DNA from: Candidatus Methanobinarius endosymbioticus
GTDB taxonomy: Archaea > Methanobacteriota > Methanobacteria > Methanobacteriales > Methanobacteriaceae
Direction of reading: 5' to 3'
DNA: 64,000 nt
NCBI GenBank assembly: GCA_003315655.1
Contig: NIZT01000020.1
Coordinates: forward strand, 1-64,000
In this document: one piece after another, positions 31,181-40,117 of the stretch
Numbering within the stretch: position 1 is the first letter of the stretch
Layout of the letters: each line of letters starts with the position of its first letter
Program-made: the position numbers and the translations under genes
Notes under the pieces: model-generated
Seen by the model: only the letters and a program-made list of their open reading frames with translations
Told to the model about the DNA's origin: nothing
Databases searched by the model: none

Positions 31181-32785
31181 TTAGTTCTTTTCATTACATG
31201 GACCACAGTTATAACAAGGTTCAACTTGACACCATGGAGTAGATTTTTGATTATATAGTTTTTTTCTTTCTTTTAATAAGAAACTATCTCTTAAACCAAC
31301 ATTGATTTTGTTCCAAGGTAATGGGTCATTAAATTCATATCCTTTACTGTATTTTTTCCATTCTTTCATTTGAATGTCTTGGGTTAATGATGTTTCTAAT
31401 ATATTTCCTATTTCTTTACCTTTACATGATAAAACATATTGTATAAATCCCATCTTTGCACTGTCAAATTTAATATCGATTCCTTTTAGTTCTTTTTTTA
31501 GATATTTTATTTTTGATTTAAAATCTTTTAAATCATAGCTTTCCCATTGAAATGGTGTATGTGACTTTGGAATTAGAGGATTAACACTAAATTTTATTGA
31601 ATTTTTCTTTTTCTTTGAATCTATTTCTTTTATGTAATTAGCTAAAACTTTTATATCCTCAATTGTTTCATTAGGAAGTCCTATTAAAAAATATAATTTT
31701 AGATTAAGCTCTAGTTCTGTGATATTTTTAACAATATCAAATATTTTATTATCATCAATATCTTTGTTAATAGCTTTTCTAAAAGAACTTATAGATTCTG
31801 GAGCTATAGTTATGGTTTTAGCTCCACTTTCTTTTAAAGATTCTAATGTTTCTTTTGTAATAGATTCAATTCTCATAGAAGGGGCTGATACTTTAAAATT
31901 TCTATCTTTTAAACCTTTTATTAGCTCATTTATTTGTGAATAGTCTGAAACAGCTGCTCCAATTAATGTAATTTTGTTTAATCCACTATTGGTTCTAGTT
32001 TCTTCTGCAACATTGAATAATGTTTGGAGAGAGGTTTCTCTTGTTGGTCTATATAAATATCCAGACATACAAAATCTGCATCCTCTTGAACAACCTCTTG
32101 AAACATTAAGAAGTATTGAATTACCAAATACTGGCAAATATTTTTTATCTTCTTCTGTTTCGGTTTTTACAACTATTGGGTGAGTAATATGGTAGGCATC
32201 AACCATATTTTTAACAATAACTTTATCTACATTGTTATTGAGGGCGGGGATATAGATTCCTTTTATGCTTAAAAATGATTTTAATTGTTGAGTAGGGTTT
32301 TCAAGTGTTTTGTATTGGTCTAAAAATTTATTTAAAATAGGTTCAGCTTCTCCAACAACGAAAATATCTATGAAATCATTTATTGGAAATGGATTTGCAG
32401 TGGCACATGGGCCTCCTGCCATTATTAATGGAAATGCGGGTTTGTTTTTTTCTTGTTTTTGTTTATTTAACTCTTTTCTTTCTTTTCTATTTATTGGAAT
32501 ATTAGCTTGTTTAAGCATTTCTAAAATATTAAAATAATCTTGTTCATATTGAAGTGAAAAACTTATGATATCAAAATCTTTAAGTGGACTGTTAGATTCA
32601 ATACTTCTAGTATTTGGATAAACTATTCTTTCACACCAGCTATCTTCTCTATCATTTACCATATGATAAATTATTTGATAACCTAAAGAAGACATAGCTG
32701 TCTTATATGCATTAGGATAAGCAGATCCAAACCTAATATCTACCTTCATAGGCTTCTTTATGATAATATTCTCTTCATAAATCAT
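31181..32785 (-). CDS. B12-binding-type radical SAM protein, function unknown
   Basis: 534-residue radical SAM enzyme. The N-terminal third (1-200) looks like the Rossmann domain seen ahead of many radical SAM cores (YPNAYKTAMSSLGYQIIYHM, PLIMAGGPCATANPFPI), then the cluster motif CSRGCRFC in NVSRGCSRGCRFCMSGYLYRP. The core continues with TLIGAAVSDYSQI and TITIAPESISSFRKAINKD. The C-terminus has extra cysteines, CQVEPCYNCGPCNE, possibly a second cluster. It resembles archaeal proteins related to the TIGR03960-type group, but the substrate is unknown. No clear ribosome binding site; leaderless translation is possible. Intact, without linked neighbours. Confidence 0.82.
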   Translation of the reverse strand: MIYEENIIIKKPMKVDIRFGSAYPNAYKTAMSSLGYQIIYHMVNDREDSWCERIVYPNTRSIESNSPLKDFDIISFSLQYEQDYFNILEMLKQANIPINRKERKELNKQKQEKNKPAFPLIMAGGPCATANPFPINDFIDIFVVGEAEPILNKFLDQYKTLENPTQQLKSFLSIKGIYIPALNNNVDKVIVKNMVDAYHITHPIVVKTETEEDKKYLPVFGNSILLNVSRGCSRGCRFCMSGYLYRPTRETSLQTLFNVAEETRTNSGLNKITLIGAAVSDYSQINELIKGLKDRNFKVSAPSMRIESITKETLESLKESGAKTITIAPESISSFRKAINKDIDDNKIFDIVKNITELELNLKLYFLIGLPNETIEDIKVLANYIKEIDSKKKKNSIKFSVNPLIPKSHTPFQWESYDLKDFKSKIKYLKKELKGIDIKFDSAKMGFIQYVLSCKGKEIGNILETSLTQDIQMKEWKKYSKGYEFNDPLPWNKINVGLRDSFLLKERKKLYNQKSTPWCQVEPCYNCGPCNEKN

Positions 32786-33789
32786 TTTTTAAATACTTTC
32801 AAATACTTTTAATTACTTTTAAATATTTTTAAATTATTTATCCAGTTTTTAGAAAATAAAATTATTCAATTAAAAATTATTAATTATATTATAATATATA
32901 ATTTGATTATGAATAGATCATAATTAGATTAAAAATAAATTACAATTACCGTATAATTAGATTATTAATAATATTATTAAATATATCTGTTAATCATTTT
33001 ATTAATGTATTTTTAATAATGTGTTTAGCTTTTCATTCTCTTTATTTTATTTAATTTTATTCTATTTATTCTATTTATTTTAGTTTAGTTCATTTAAATT
33101 ATTTAATTTTATTCTATTTATTCAATTTATTTTAATTAAATCATGTAATATATTCATCAATCATTCATTAATTTTATAAAAATTTAAAAATAAGATAAAA
33201 TATTGTTAATTATTATCATCGTTTAATAAAAATTATTACATTATTTATATGATATAAAATTGTTTAATTAGATATTATATATCTATTCATTATAAATGAT
33301 AATACTTTTTCTCTAATTAAATATTAAAAAGAATTGATTAATTTGTTTGAAAATAGGGGGTCTATATGGCTTAATTTTTCTTTTCTTAGAATCTTTCGAT
33401 TTTCGATTAATAGATTCTATATCTATTAAATTACCTATCAAAATTAGACAATTCTTTATTTTTACTTAAAATAGGTTATAAATTTTGCCTAAATTCAAAT
33501 TAGGGGTAGATTTTCTCATATTTCCTATGATTGTCGGATTTTTTATCTAATAGCTCATGATGACTCATCATTATATTTTTTGTATTTCTAAATATTCTCA
33601 ATAATTTATAGCTATTTTCATTAGATCCTCTTTTTTATAGTAATCATGATGAAAATAGCTCTCTTCAATCCCTATTTTTATTTGAGAAACCTTGATAAGG
33701 GATTGCACTAATATTATATGTATCCATCATACAGATGTGTTTACTTAAGAGTGAGGATAAGGCGGGCATAGTGTATGGTGAGATAATTT
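32786..33789. other. 1-kb gene-free region with hairpins in its right half
   Basis: The left half (32786-33340) is very AT-rich spacer. The right half has higher G+C and structure. One element is a near-perfect palindrome ATGATGA-C-TCATCAT (33557-33571). The other is a 12-bp perfect inverted repeat, AGCTATTTTCAT (33610-33621) with ATGAAAATAGCT (33649-33660), around a 27-nt loop. A GAGGATAAGGCGGGCATAG stretch then leads to the start of the broken pseudomurein-binding gene. It may contain a regulatory leader or an unrecognised small RNA; no ORF is convincing. Confidence 0.4.
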
Positions 33790-34707
33790 GAGGTGGAAAA
33801 ATTTCGATAAAAAAGAATACATTAATTTTTGTAATGTTATCTCTATTTTTTATTTCAATATGATGGTATCTGCAAGTGATGTGAGTGATAATAAAAATAT
33901 TAATTCTGAAGATATAAATAATTTAAAACTTTCAAATACTGTATTATATGATGATTCAGACTCTTTTAACGAAAATACAGATTCAAGTAATCAAGTAATT
34001 TTTATTAATTCAGTGAATTCTAGTTCAGCTAATTTAGATTCGGCTGTGTCTAATTCAAGTAACTTTGATTTAGCTAACTCAAACTTAACTAATTCTAATT
34101 CAAACAGTTGCAATATGGATAGTGCTAATCCAACTAATTCTAACTTACCTAATTCAAGCTCAGTAAATCCAAGTTCTACTAATAACACAAATAACAATAA
34201 TTTAAACAATACTACAATTAATAATACTAAAGTTAACGATTCTACAAAAAATAGTAACTCTGACACTAAAAATTTTGCTGGTGGAGAAACTAAACCAAAA
34301 AAAGTATCTCAAAATCAAATATTAGCAGGGCTAAATCAATATATAATTATATTAGGGCAAATAATAAACTACCAAATTATGTAACTGTTGTAGGTTACAA
34401 ATTTTCAATGCCAGAATTTATGTATTTGATGAGTAAAGCAGTAGTTTGTAAGTATAGAGGTATTGATACAGACATGATTGTGAGATATGGTATCAAAGAT
34501 CCTAAAAAACCATCTGGATCAACAATTAAAGCTAGGATTAATTCAAAATATTATTACAAATGTGCTAAAATTTTAAACATGATATCTATATGGTTGGGGC
34601 TAATATTTTTAATATATTCATTATATGATGCTTACAATAATGTTAAATATATAAATGATAATAATGAAAATTATTTTTACACAATAAACAATAAAAAGGC
34701 CGTATGA
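33790..34707 (+). pseudogene. Broken secreted pseudomurein-binding-repeat protein
   Basis: Relic of a cell-wall protein of Methanobrevibacter type. GAGGTGG lies at the left end, but no start codon remains in place. A signal-peptide-like run KKNTLIFVMLSLFFISI is in one frame, and the following VSASDVSDNKN is one base out. Then comes a Ser/Asn-rich linker (about 110 residues of SSANLDS/SNLTNSNSN type), then KPKKVSQNQIL. A second shift follows near 34345, and the frame continues NKLPNYVTVVGYKFSMPEFMYLMSKAVV, which is the pseudomurein-binding repeat pattern. The end (KYYYKCAKILNMISIW...) may be shifted again. Such proteins anchor to or cleave pseudomurein. Confidence 0.75.
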
Positions 34708-35273
34708 TGGGAATCAAAGAATTAAAAGATAAATTTCATAAAAGTGATGCTAAAGTTAGTTCACATTTTCATAAAACTGAAACTAATAGACTCAAAAAAC
34801 CTTATTGAGGTAAACTTGTTATCACTTGGTTATTAACAGTTATTATACTTTCGTTAGCTATAAGTGCAATTACAGGAACATCCAATACAAATGATACTTG
34901 TTTTAGCTATTATCCAGAACCAAGTACTCCTGTAGAACCACAAAAGTCTGAAGAAGAATTTAAAGCAGGTTGTACATCTATTCCATTTAAACAACTAAAT
35001 AAAAATCCTGATGGAAAAGCTGGAGAAAAAGTCAAATATACAGGAACTGTTGTTCAAATTATGGAAAGTGGAGGGGCCACAGATATTAGATTAACTCTTG
35101 ATGGTAGCTATGGAGATATTATTTATATCACTTATACTGGAACAACAGAAGCAGTAGAAGGTGATGTAATAACTGTGTATGGAACAGTTTATGGTACATA
35201 TACTTATACTTCTCAAGTTAATTATCAAATAAGTTTACCTAGGATAGATGGAAAGTGCATAACTCTTGGTTAA
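34704..35273 (+). pseudogene. Membrane-anchored OB-fold-like protein with an in-frame TGA
   Basis: ATG 34704 overlaps the stop of the preceding gene by 4 nt. The frame is clean apart from TGA at 34806-34808 (codon 35), in RLKKPY-stop-GKLVITWLL, where Trp (TGG) would fit. After it come a membrane segment (LVITWLLTVIILSLAISAI), a Pro-rich linker (PEPSTPVEPQ) and a C-terminal beta domain (GEKVKYTGTVVQIMESGG...GDVITVYGTVYGTYTY) with an OB-fold-like pattern. Function unknown. One TGG-to-TGA change explains everything, so it is either freshly inactivated, a read error, or read through. Confidence 0.65.
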
Positions 35274-35542
35274 TTTGTAAAATAAGACATTTATAGTATA
35301 TTCTTCATTTATTTAATTTTTATTTAATAATATTCTTTTTATATAGATTTATTTTATTTTAAATATAATAAAAATAACTAAATAAAATTTAATTTAATGA
35401 TTTAATATGATTAATTATCTAAATATTTAGATATTTTACATATTAATTTTAAAAAAAGAAATCTGAAAATCTTTTCTTGAATAAAATTATTCAATATTTC
35501 TATTAATATAAGATATAAATTCATCTATAAAATAAAATTTAA

Positions 35543-35881
35543 TCATGAACTTTTTAATAAAGGGGGAGGAGTAATAGTTATTTCTTTTTGACCATCAGTA
35601 GGATGATAAAATTCTTTTGGAACTTTTAAAATATCTTTCCAAAGTAATTTTATTATATCATTATTATAAATAATTTTAATAATTATTCCATTATCATTTA
35701 TTTTGAATTCACTAGCTATTTTGTTAGCCTCATTTTCTTTTACTAAAAATCTTTGAGGACTATGTTCTAAAAATACCCACATTAATGATTTAGGAGGATT
35801 ATTATTTTTAATATCCGGAGACCTTATATTTCATTCCCATCCTTTTGTTATTATTTCTAAAAATCTTTCTTTAGAATTCAT
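35543..35881 (-). pseudogene. Small conserved-looking protein with an in-frame TGA
   Basis: Not recognised. From ATG 35881 the frame reads MNSKERFLEIITKGWE, then TGA at 35833-35831, then NIRSPDIKNNNPPKSLMWVFLEHSPQRFL and on to 35543 without another stop. The continuous same-frame coding on both sides of the TGA suggests a gene of 112 codons with a nonsense mutation; Trp or Arg would suit the position. Predicted soluble. A shorter product from ATG 35782 is possible but lacks a ribosome binding site. Confidence 0.5.
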
Positions 35882-36042
35882 TCTATCAATTACTCCTAAA
35901 TTAAAAATTTTTCTTTATAAATTTAGTAAAAATACTAGTAAAAATAAGAAATCAATAAATCTAGTAAAATAATAATTCGATCTAAAAATTTTAAGATGAA
36001 ATATCAACTCAATAAACCTTGTACACCTTGGAGAGTGAATTA

Positions 36043-36555
36043 ATGAGTAAAATCGTTACAATATTATGGGATATGTTTGAAGATGTTGAATATACAGAAC
36101 CTGTAAAAGCTTTTAAAGATGCAGGGTAAGATCTAACTGTAGTTGGCCTTGAAAAAGGAGAAACATTTAATGGAAAACAAGGAAATGCATCAGAAACAAT
36201 AGACAAGTCATTCGATGAAGTATCAATAGATGACTTTGATGCTCTTTTTATACCAGGAGGTTATTCTCCAGATGAATTAAGAATAGATGACAGAGTTGTA
36301 AAATTTGTTAAAGATTTTGTTGAAAGTGGTAAAACTGTTCTTACAATCTGCCATGCCCCACAGATTTTAATCACAGCTCAACTTCTAGAAGGTCGTGAGA
36401 TCACAGGTTGGAAGCCTATTATTCAAGATATTAAAAATACAGGAATTACCTACATTGACGAAGAAATCGTTGAAGATGGTAACATACTTTCAAGTCGTGA
36501 ACCAGATGATATTCCTGCATTTATAAAAGCATCTCTTAAAAAGCTAGAAAAATAA
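36043..36555 (+). pseudogene. DJ-1/PfpI-family protein with an in-frame TAA at codon 29
   Basis: Member of the DJ-1/PfpI glutamine-amidotransferase-like fold (protease, chaperone or deglycase roles in relatives). GGAGAGTGA precedes ATG 36043. The frame is MSKIVTILWDMFEDVEYTEP...FKDAG, TAA at 36127-36129, then DLTVVGLEKGETF. The nucleophile-elbow Cys is in TICHAPQIL (about 105-113), with FIPGGYSPDELR before it. The C-terminus EPDDIPAFIKASLKKLEK is complete. Only one lesion; Tyr or Gln is expected at that position. It was probably functional until recently. Confidence 0.82.
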
Positions 36556-36825
36556 TAGCTATCAAAAAATAAAATAATACATTATATTAAAAGTTACATA
36601 TAACTAATTATTTTTTTATTTTTAATATTATTTTATATATAAATTAATTTTATTAATTTAATTATACTAATTTTATTGAAATTTATTGAAATTTATTTCT
36701 TTAATCGTTTTTATATATTAATTTATTAATTAAAAAAGAATTATTAAATTAAATAAGAAATATTATTTTTAAATATTATATAAAAATATGGTATACTAAC
36801 CCTCTAAAACACTCCTATTTATAAA

Positions 36826-36906
36826 TCATAGTAAAGGGAGTTTTGTAATACTAATTAAGACAACTGACATCGTTTTTAAAAACAATATTTTTAAATTATC
36901 AGACAT
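36826..36906 (-). CDS. 26-residue hydrophobic mini-protein with a very strong ribosome binding site
   Basis: Not recognised. ATG 36906 is preceded by GGAGGAGGTGAT (among the best initiation sites in the window). It encodes MSDNLKILFLKTMSVVLISI followed by TKLPLL and TGA. The peptide is amphipathic to hydrophobic, with one Asp and three Lys, and long enough for a membrane-associated helix. It lies in a 688-bp gap downstream of dphB on the same strand, immediately after a short leader ORF whose stop is 4 nt upstream. The coding claim rests on the initiation site and the structured leader only. Confidence 0.45.
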   Translation of the reverse strand: MSDNLKILFLKTMSVVLISITKLPLL

Positions 36907-36910
36907 AGTA

Positions 36911-36982
36911 TCACCTCCTCCATAATTTTATATAGGGAAGAAGTTGAACATTGCGTAAGAACTTCTTCCAAAAGTAAATCAT
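36911..36982 (-). CDS. Possible 23-codon leader ORF ahead of the mini-protein
   Basis: From ATG 36982 the frame gives MIYFWKKFLRNVQLLPYIKL then WRR and TGA. It has no strong ribosome binding site of its own. It runs through both arms of the hairpin at 36936-36969 and through the GGAGGAGG of the next ORF. Its stop codon sits inside GGTGA, 4 nt before the ATG 36906. Translation through it would open the hairpins, a classical coupling or attenuation layout. It may be chance. Confidence 0.3.
   Translation of the reverse strand: MIYFWKKFLRNVQLLPYIKLWRR
36913..36969 (-). promoter_or_regulatory. Competing hairpins over the mini-protein ribosome binding site
   Basis: On the minus strand, arm 1 (GGAAGAAGTT, 36969-36960) pairs perfectly over 10 bp with arm 2 (AACTTCTTCC, 36945-36936) around a 14-nt loop. 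Arm 2 can instead pair over 9 bp (two G-U) with GGAGGAGGT (36921-36913), the ribosome binding site of the mini-protein, around another 14-nt loop. The two hairpins exclude each other, so arm 1 acts as an anti-sequester. TATATAAAA lies in the second loop. Confidence 0.5.
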
Positions 36983-37109
36983 TCAACAGTATAAAGAGTT
37001 AATAATATCAGTATAATAATTAGTAATAATAAATATTTAAATATTACTATTTTTCTAATTAATATTAAAAATAGAAAAATTTATATGTGTAAAATAATAT
37101 ATATAATTG

Positions 37110-37156
37110 TGCGTAAGAACAAGAACTTCGATTAAAACTATTATATAAAAATCGAA
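37110..37156. repeat. Second copy of TGCGTAAGAAC next to another hairpin
   Basis: TGCGTAAGAAC at 37110-37120 repeats the 11-mer at 36952-36962, which lies in the loop and arm of the upstream hairpin. It is followed by TTCGATT (37127-37133) and AATCGAA (37150-37156), a 7-bp stem. Thus two structured copies of the same core lie 158 bp apart in the gap between the mini-ORF and dphB. The rest of the 36556-37243 gap is AT-rich. Confidence 0.5.
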
Positions 37157-37243
37157 TCTTTCTTCCAATATAATATTAAATAAAATCTAATTTTATATAA
37201 ATTATAACTTTTTTTAAATAAATAATAAAAATATAATAAATTA

Positions 37244-38053
37244 TTAAATACCATCCAATATTTCTTTAGGAGCTCCACAAACTTCAACCAAATATTCTGC
37301 TTCAACAATGTGCAACTTAGATGGGATAGCTATACAATGTAGTGGTCCTTCAAAATCAAAAGCAATTAATTTTTCTATTGTATCAGCTTTTATAAGAACG
37401 TCTTTTGAGCCAACTCTAGCTATGCCAACAGTTAATGTATCTTCATCAATTACAGCTTCTTCTTTTTTATCTGAAGAAATTAAATCATCTTTAACTTTCA
37501 TTAAGTATTCCAAGCCTTGATTTACAGTCATATATCTATCTTTATGTGCTTGAATATCTAATAAAACAAGTGTATGAGAGTCATTAGCTAAGTTATTAGC
37601 TATTACAGTATAAGGAGAATGAGGGAAGAAATTTTCGTCAGGAAATGGAATGGTTGTGACCTTTCCAAATTTATAAGCTTGAAGCCCGGATATTCCCGGA
37701 GCTGAAGAAAGGATGGATGAACCATGGATAACTTCATAATCAATTCCTTTTTTACTAGCTTCTACTAAAAAATCAGTGTGAGTAGTAGCTATAAGTGGAT
37801 CTCCACCTGTTATCAAACCTATATCCTTATCTTCAATAGCTTCTTTCATAAAAACATTTTTTTCTTCAACTTCTTGGCGATTTAATACATTTATTTTTTT
37901 CTCAATAATTTCTTCTATAGCTTCAAAGCTAGATCCAAAAAGACGAGAAGTGAAAAATTCTGCATAAACTGTTTCAACTGATTTTAGAACTTCTAATCCT
38001 TTAAGAGAAATGTCTTTTTCATCAAATAATCCTAATCCTACAAAATATAACAT
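37244..38053 (-). CDS. dphB: Diphthine synthase
   Basis: SAM-dependent methylation of the EF-2 histidine side chain on the route to diphthamide. 269 residues of the tetrapyrrole-methylase fold. N-terminal MLYFVGLGLFDEKDISLKGLE, the glycine-rich SAM loop GLITGGDPLIATTHTD (about 78-93), HGSSILSSAPGISGLQAYKFGK, and the C-terminal part GPLHCIAIPSKLHIVEAEYLVE are all typical. Start ATG after AGGTTGAATATAT. Complete and monocistronic. Confidence 0.94.
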   Translation of the reverse strand: MLYFVGLGLFDEKDISLKGLEVLKSVETVYAEFFTSRLFGSSFEAIEEIIEKKINVLNRQEVEEKNVFMKEAIEDKDIGLITGGDPLIATTHTDFLVEASKKGIDYEVIHGSSILSSAPGISGLQAYKFGKVTTIPFPDENFFPHSPYTVIANNLANDSHTLVLLDIQAHKDRYMTVNQGLEYLMKVKDDLISSDKKEEAVIDEDTLTVGIARVGSKDVLIKADTIEKLIAFDFEGPLHCIAIPSKLHIVEAEYLVEVCGAPKEILDGI

Positions 38054-38230
38054 ATATATTCAACCTGTATGAAAATTAATTTAATATTAATTTATATTAG
38101 TTAATAATAGTTTAATATTTATTAATAGTATTATAATAGTAATTTAATTATTGTTTTAATATTATTTAATATAAATTTATAATTATATTTTAATAATTAT
38201 AATTTAATTTATTTAATAAAATATCTAGTT

Positions 38231-38634
38231 TTATAAAGAAACTGGAATAATACCTTCTTTTCCATCAAAATGGTCATCAAAAGAAGTTATTTGACTTATA
38301 TTTAATTTTTTCATGATTTCAATGATTATACAATCAGCAAAGCCTAATTTTCCATGATATTTTAATTGTGTTTTAAAAGCAAGATCATAAATACCAATAG
38401 ATTCTTCATGTATAGTAAAATTATCTTTTATTGTCATGTAAAATCCTTTATTAAGTTTTCCTTTTTGAAATTTCCTTAATGATTTTAATACTTCAATTAT
38501 AATAACATTAAAAACAACTTTTTCTTCATCCTCAATTTTTTGAGCTAATTTAACCGCTTCTTCATGTCAATATTACTATTATTAATTAATGCAATGATAA
38601 AAGAAGTATCAAGAAATATCAATATCTTCACCAT
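38231..38634 (-). pseudogene. Broken VapC-type PIN-domain toxin
   Basis: Relic of a type II toxin ribonuclease. ATG 38634 overlaps the antitoxin gene. It begins KILIFLDTSFIIALINNSN with the first metal-binding Asp. One base is missing near 38565 (NNSNID, then HEEAVKLAQKIEDEEKVVFN in the next frame). The remainder is clean to the end, ending LGFADCIIIEIMKKLNISQI then TSFDDHFDGKEGI with the later acidic residues. The restored length would be about 134 residues, normal for VapC. Confidence 0.78.
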
Positions 38635-38857
38635 TTCTAATTTTTCTTTGTAGTTTTACAGAATCTTTATGTTTTTTAGATGAAACTAATCCATTCAAAT
38701 CCATAAAATTAGTTTTTTTTACGAAATTCCACTTTAACTTTTCCTTTTTCAGTTATATCCATTCTAAAACATAGTCCATATCTAAATTAAATTTTTTCCT
38801 AATTTGAGAAGGTACTATAGTTTGATATCCTTTATATAACTTAGTTATTTCTCCCAT
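38609..38857 (-). pseudogene. Broken AbrB/SpoVT-type antitoxin (VapB-like)
   Basis: Antitoxin partner of the adjacent VapC relic. ATG 38857 begins GEITKLYKGYQTIVPSQIRK, the swapped-hairpin AbrB DNA-binding pattern. After VLEW one base is lost (DITEKGKVKVEFRKK continues in the next frame) and a second shift lies in an A8 run before TNFMDLNGLVSSKKHKDSVK. The C-terminal toxin-binding tail ends GEDIDIS, overlapping the toxin start by 26 nt. With both partners broken, the module is dead. Confidence 0.72.
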
Positions 38858-39053
38858 ACTATCCCTAATATTATGTTAGTTACTAATGAAATATAAATTT
38901 TAGGTAAAATAATTTTATCTGATAATTATCATAATACTAATAATTATATTTTAACTTATAAAAATTATTTCATTAGAAAATAGTATTTCATTAGAATATA
39001 TTTAATACCTAATAAATTTTTTTATTAAAAATAACCTTATACTTATTTAATTT

Positions 39054-39330
39054 AGAATTCATTAATTTCATCAAGCTTTGTAGAAATTATATTTTTTATC
39101 TCTATTGATTTTTTAGGATTTAATCTAATATCTATACCATGTCCTGTTTGATAAAGTAAAATTAAATCTTTTTTAATTAGATTTTTTATTTATCTTTTTA
39201 ATTCTTTACATGGAATTTCAGTTAATCTATTACATAAATTATCTATGGAGTGTGTCTTTTTCTAATGTGTTTTGTTCTAAAAAGAGAATATATAATTTAA
39301 ATCTGAATATTACTATTTTCTTTCATAGTA
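39054..39330 (-). pseudogene. Remnant of a winged-helix-type regulator
   Basis: The clean part reads LIKKDLILLYQTGHGIDIRL then NPKKSIEIKNIISTKLDEINEF, resembling the recognition helix and wing of a MarR/ArsR-like regulator. Upstream pieces (ILFLEQNTLEKDTLHR, INEIPCKELKR) are in the same style but broken by several stops. No start codon can be placed. The surrounding gap 38858-39467 is otherwise AT-rich. Confidence 0.45.
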
Positions 39331-39467
39331 ATAAATATAGTATTAAAATATATAAAATTTTTCATACTTATTGTTCAATAATAATAAAAAAATAAAAAAA
39401 TTTATATAAAATAATGTCCAAAATAAATACATGAGTTGATTGATATAAAAATAATAATGTGATAAAT

Positions 39468-39956
39468 ATGTTAAATGAAATTTTTGGAAAATCTCCACAG
39501 ATAAAAGTACTAGATTATTTAATCGCCCATCCATTTCATTCTTATACAAAACAACAAATAGCAGTAGGTTCTGGAATATCAAGAACAACATTAGATGATT
39601 TTATAGATCAATATATTGAAAATGATTTATTAATTTATAATGATAGAAGGTATGAATTAAATAAGAAATCTAAAATAATTAAATTTTTATATCAAATACA
39701 ACATGAATCAAGTATGAATGAATTAGAAAAACAATCTAAATCTTTTGATGAAAAAACAGATAAAGAAATTGAAAATAGGTTTGAAACTAATGTTTCAGAT
39801 GTAAATTTAGATAAATAAGAGCAAAAAATAATAGATAATGAAAAAATACTTGTTAATAAAAAGAAATACGACTTTTTATTAGAAAATTATCTTAATAATA
39901 AAAAACAAGCAAAAGAAAAAAGAAAATTGGCTAAAAAAACTAAAAATGAAATTTAA
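39468..39956 (+). pseudogene. Winged-helix DNA-binding protein with a possible premature TAA
   Basis: ATG 39468 (after GTGATAAAT) encodes MLNEIFGKSPQIKVLDYLIA, then HSYTKQQIAVGSGISRTTLDD, a clear helix-turn-helix, ending in NVSDVNLDK and TAA at 39816-39818. The same frame stays open for 44 more codons of charged helix (EQKIIDNEKILVNKKKYDF...KKTKNEI) to TAA at 39954. Either the 116-residue protein is whole and the tail is relic, or the TAA is a nonsense mutation. The DNA-binding domain is complete in both cases, so it may still work. Confidence 0.6.
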
Positions 39957-40117
39957 ATAAAATTTCAGAAAGTTTTGATATTATTGTTGGATATTAAAAA
40001 TAAATAGCTAAAAAGAGTTAAAAATAAATTAAAAAGTAAGTTAAAAGAGTAAGTTACAAAAATAATTAAAAATAAAATTAATTAAATAAAAAACTAATTA
40101 ATAATTTAATTAAGCTA

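Noticed and set aside
33991..34266. Minus-strand Leu/Glu-rich 91-codon ORF
   Set aside because: Antisense of the Ser/Asn-rich linker of the pseudomurein-binding relic, an expected artefact of that codon repeat.
34806..34808. Selenocysteine at TGA
   Set aside because: No SECIS-like hairpin was apparent nearby, and the position fits Trp rather than a redox Cys.
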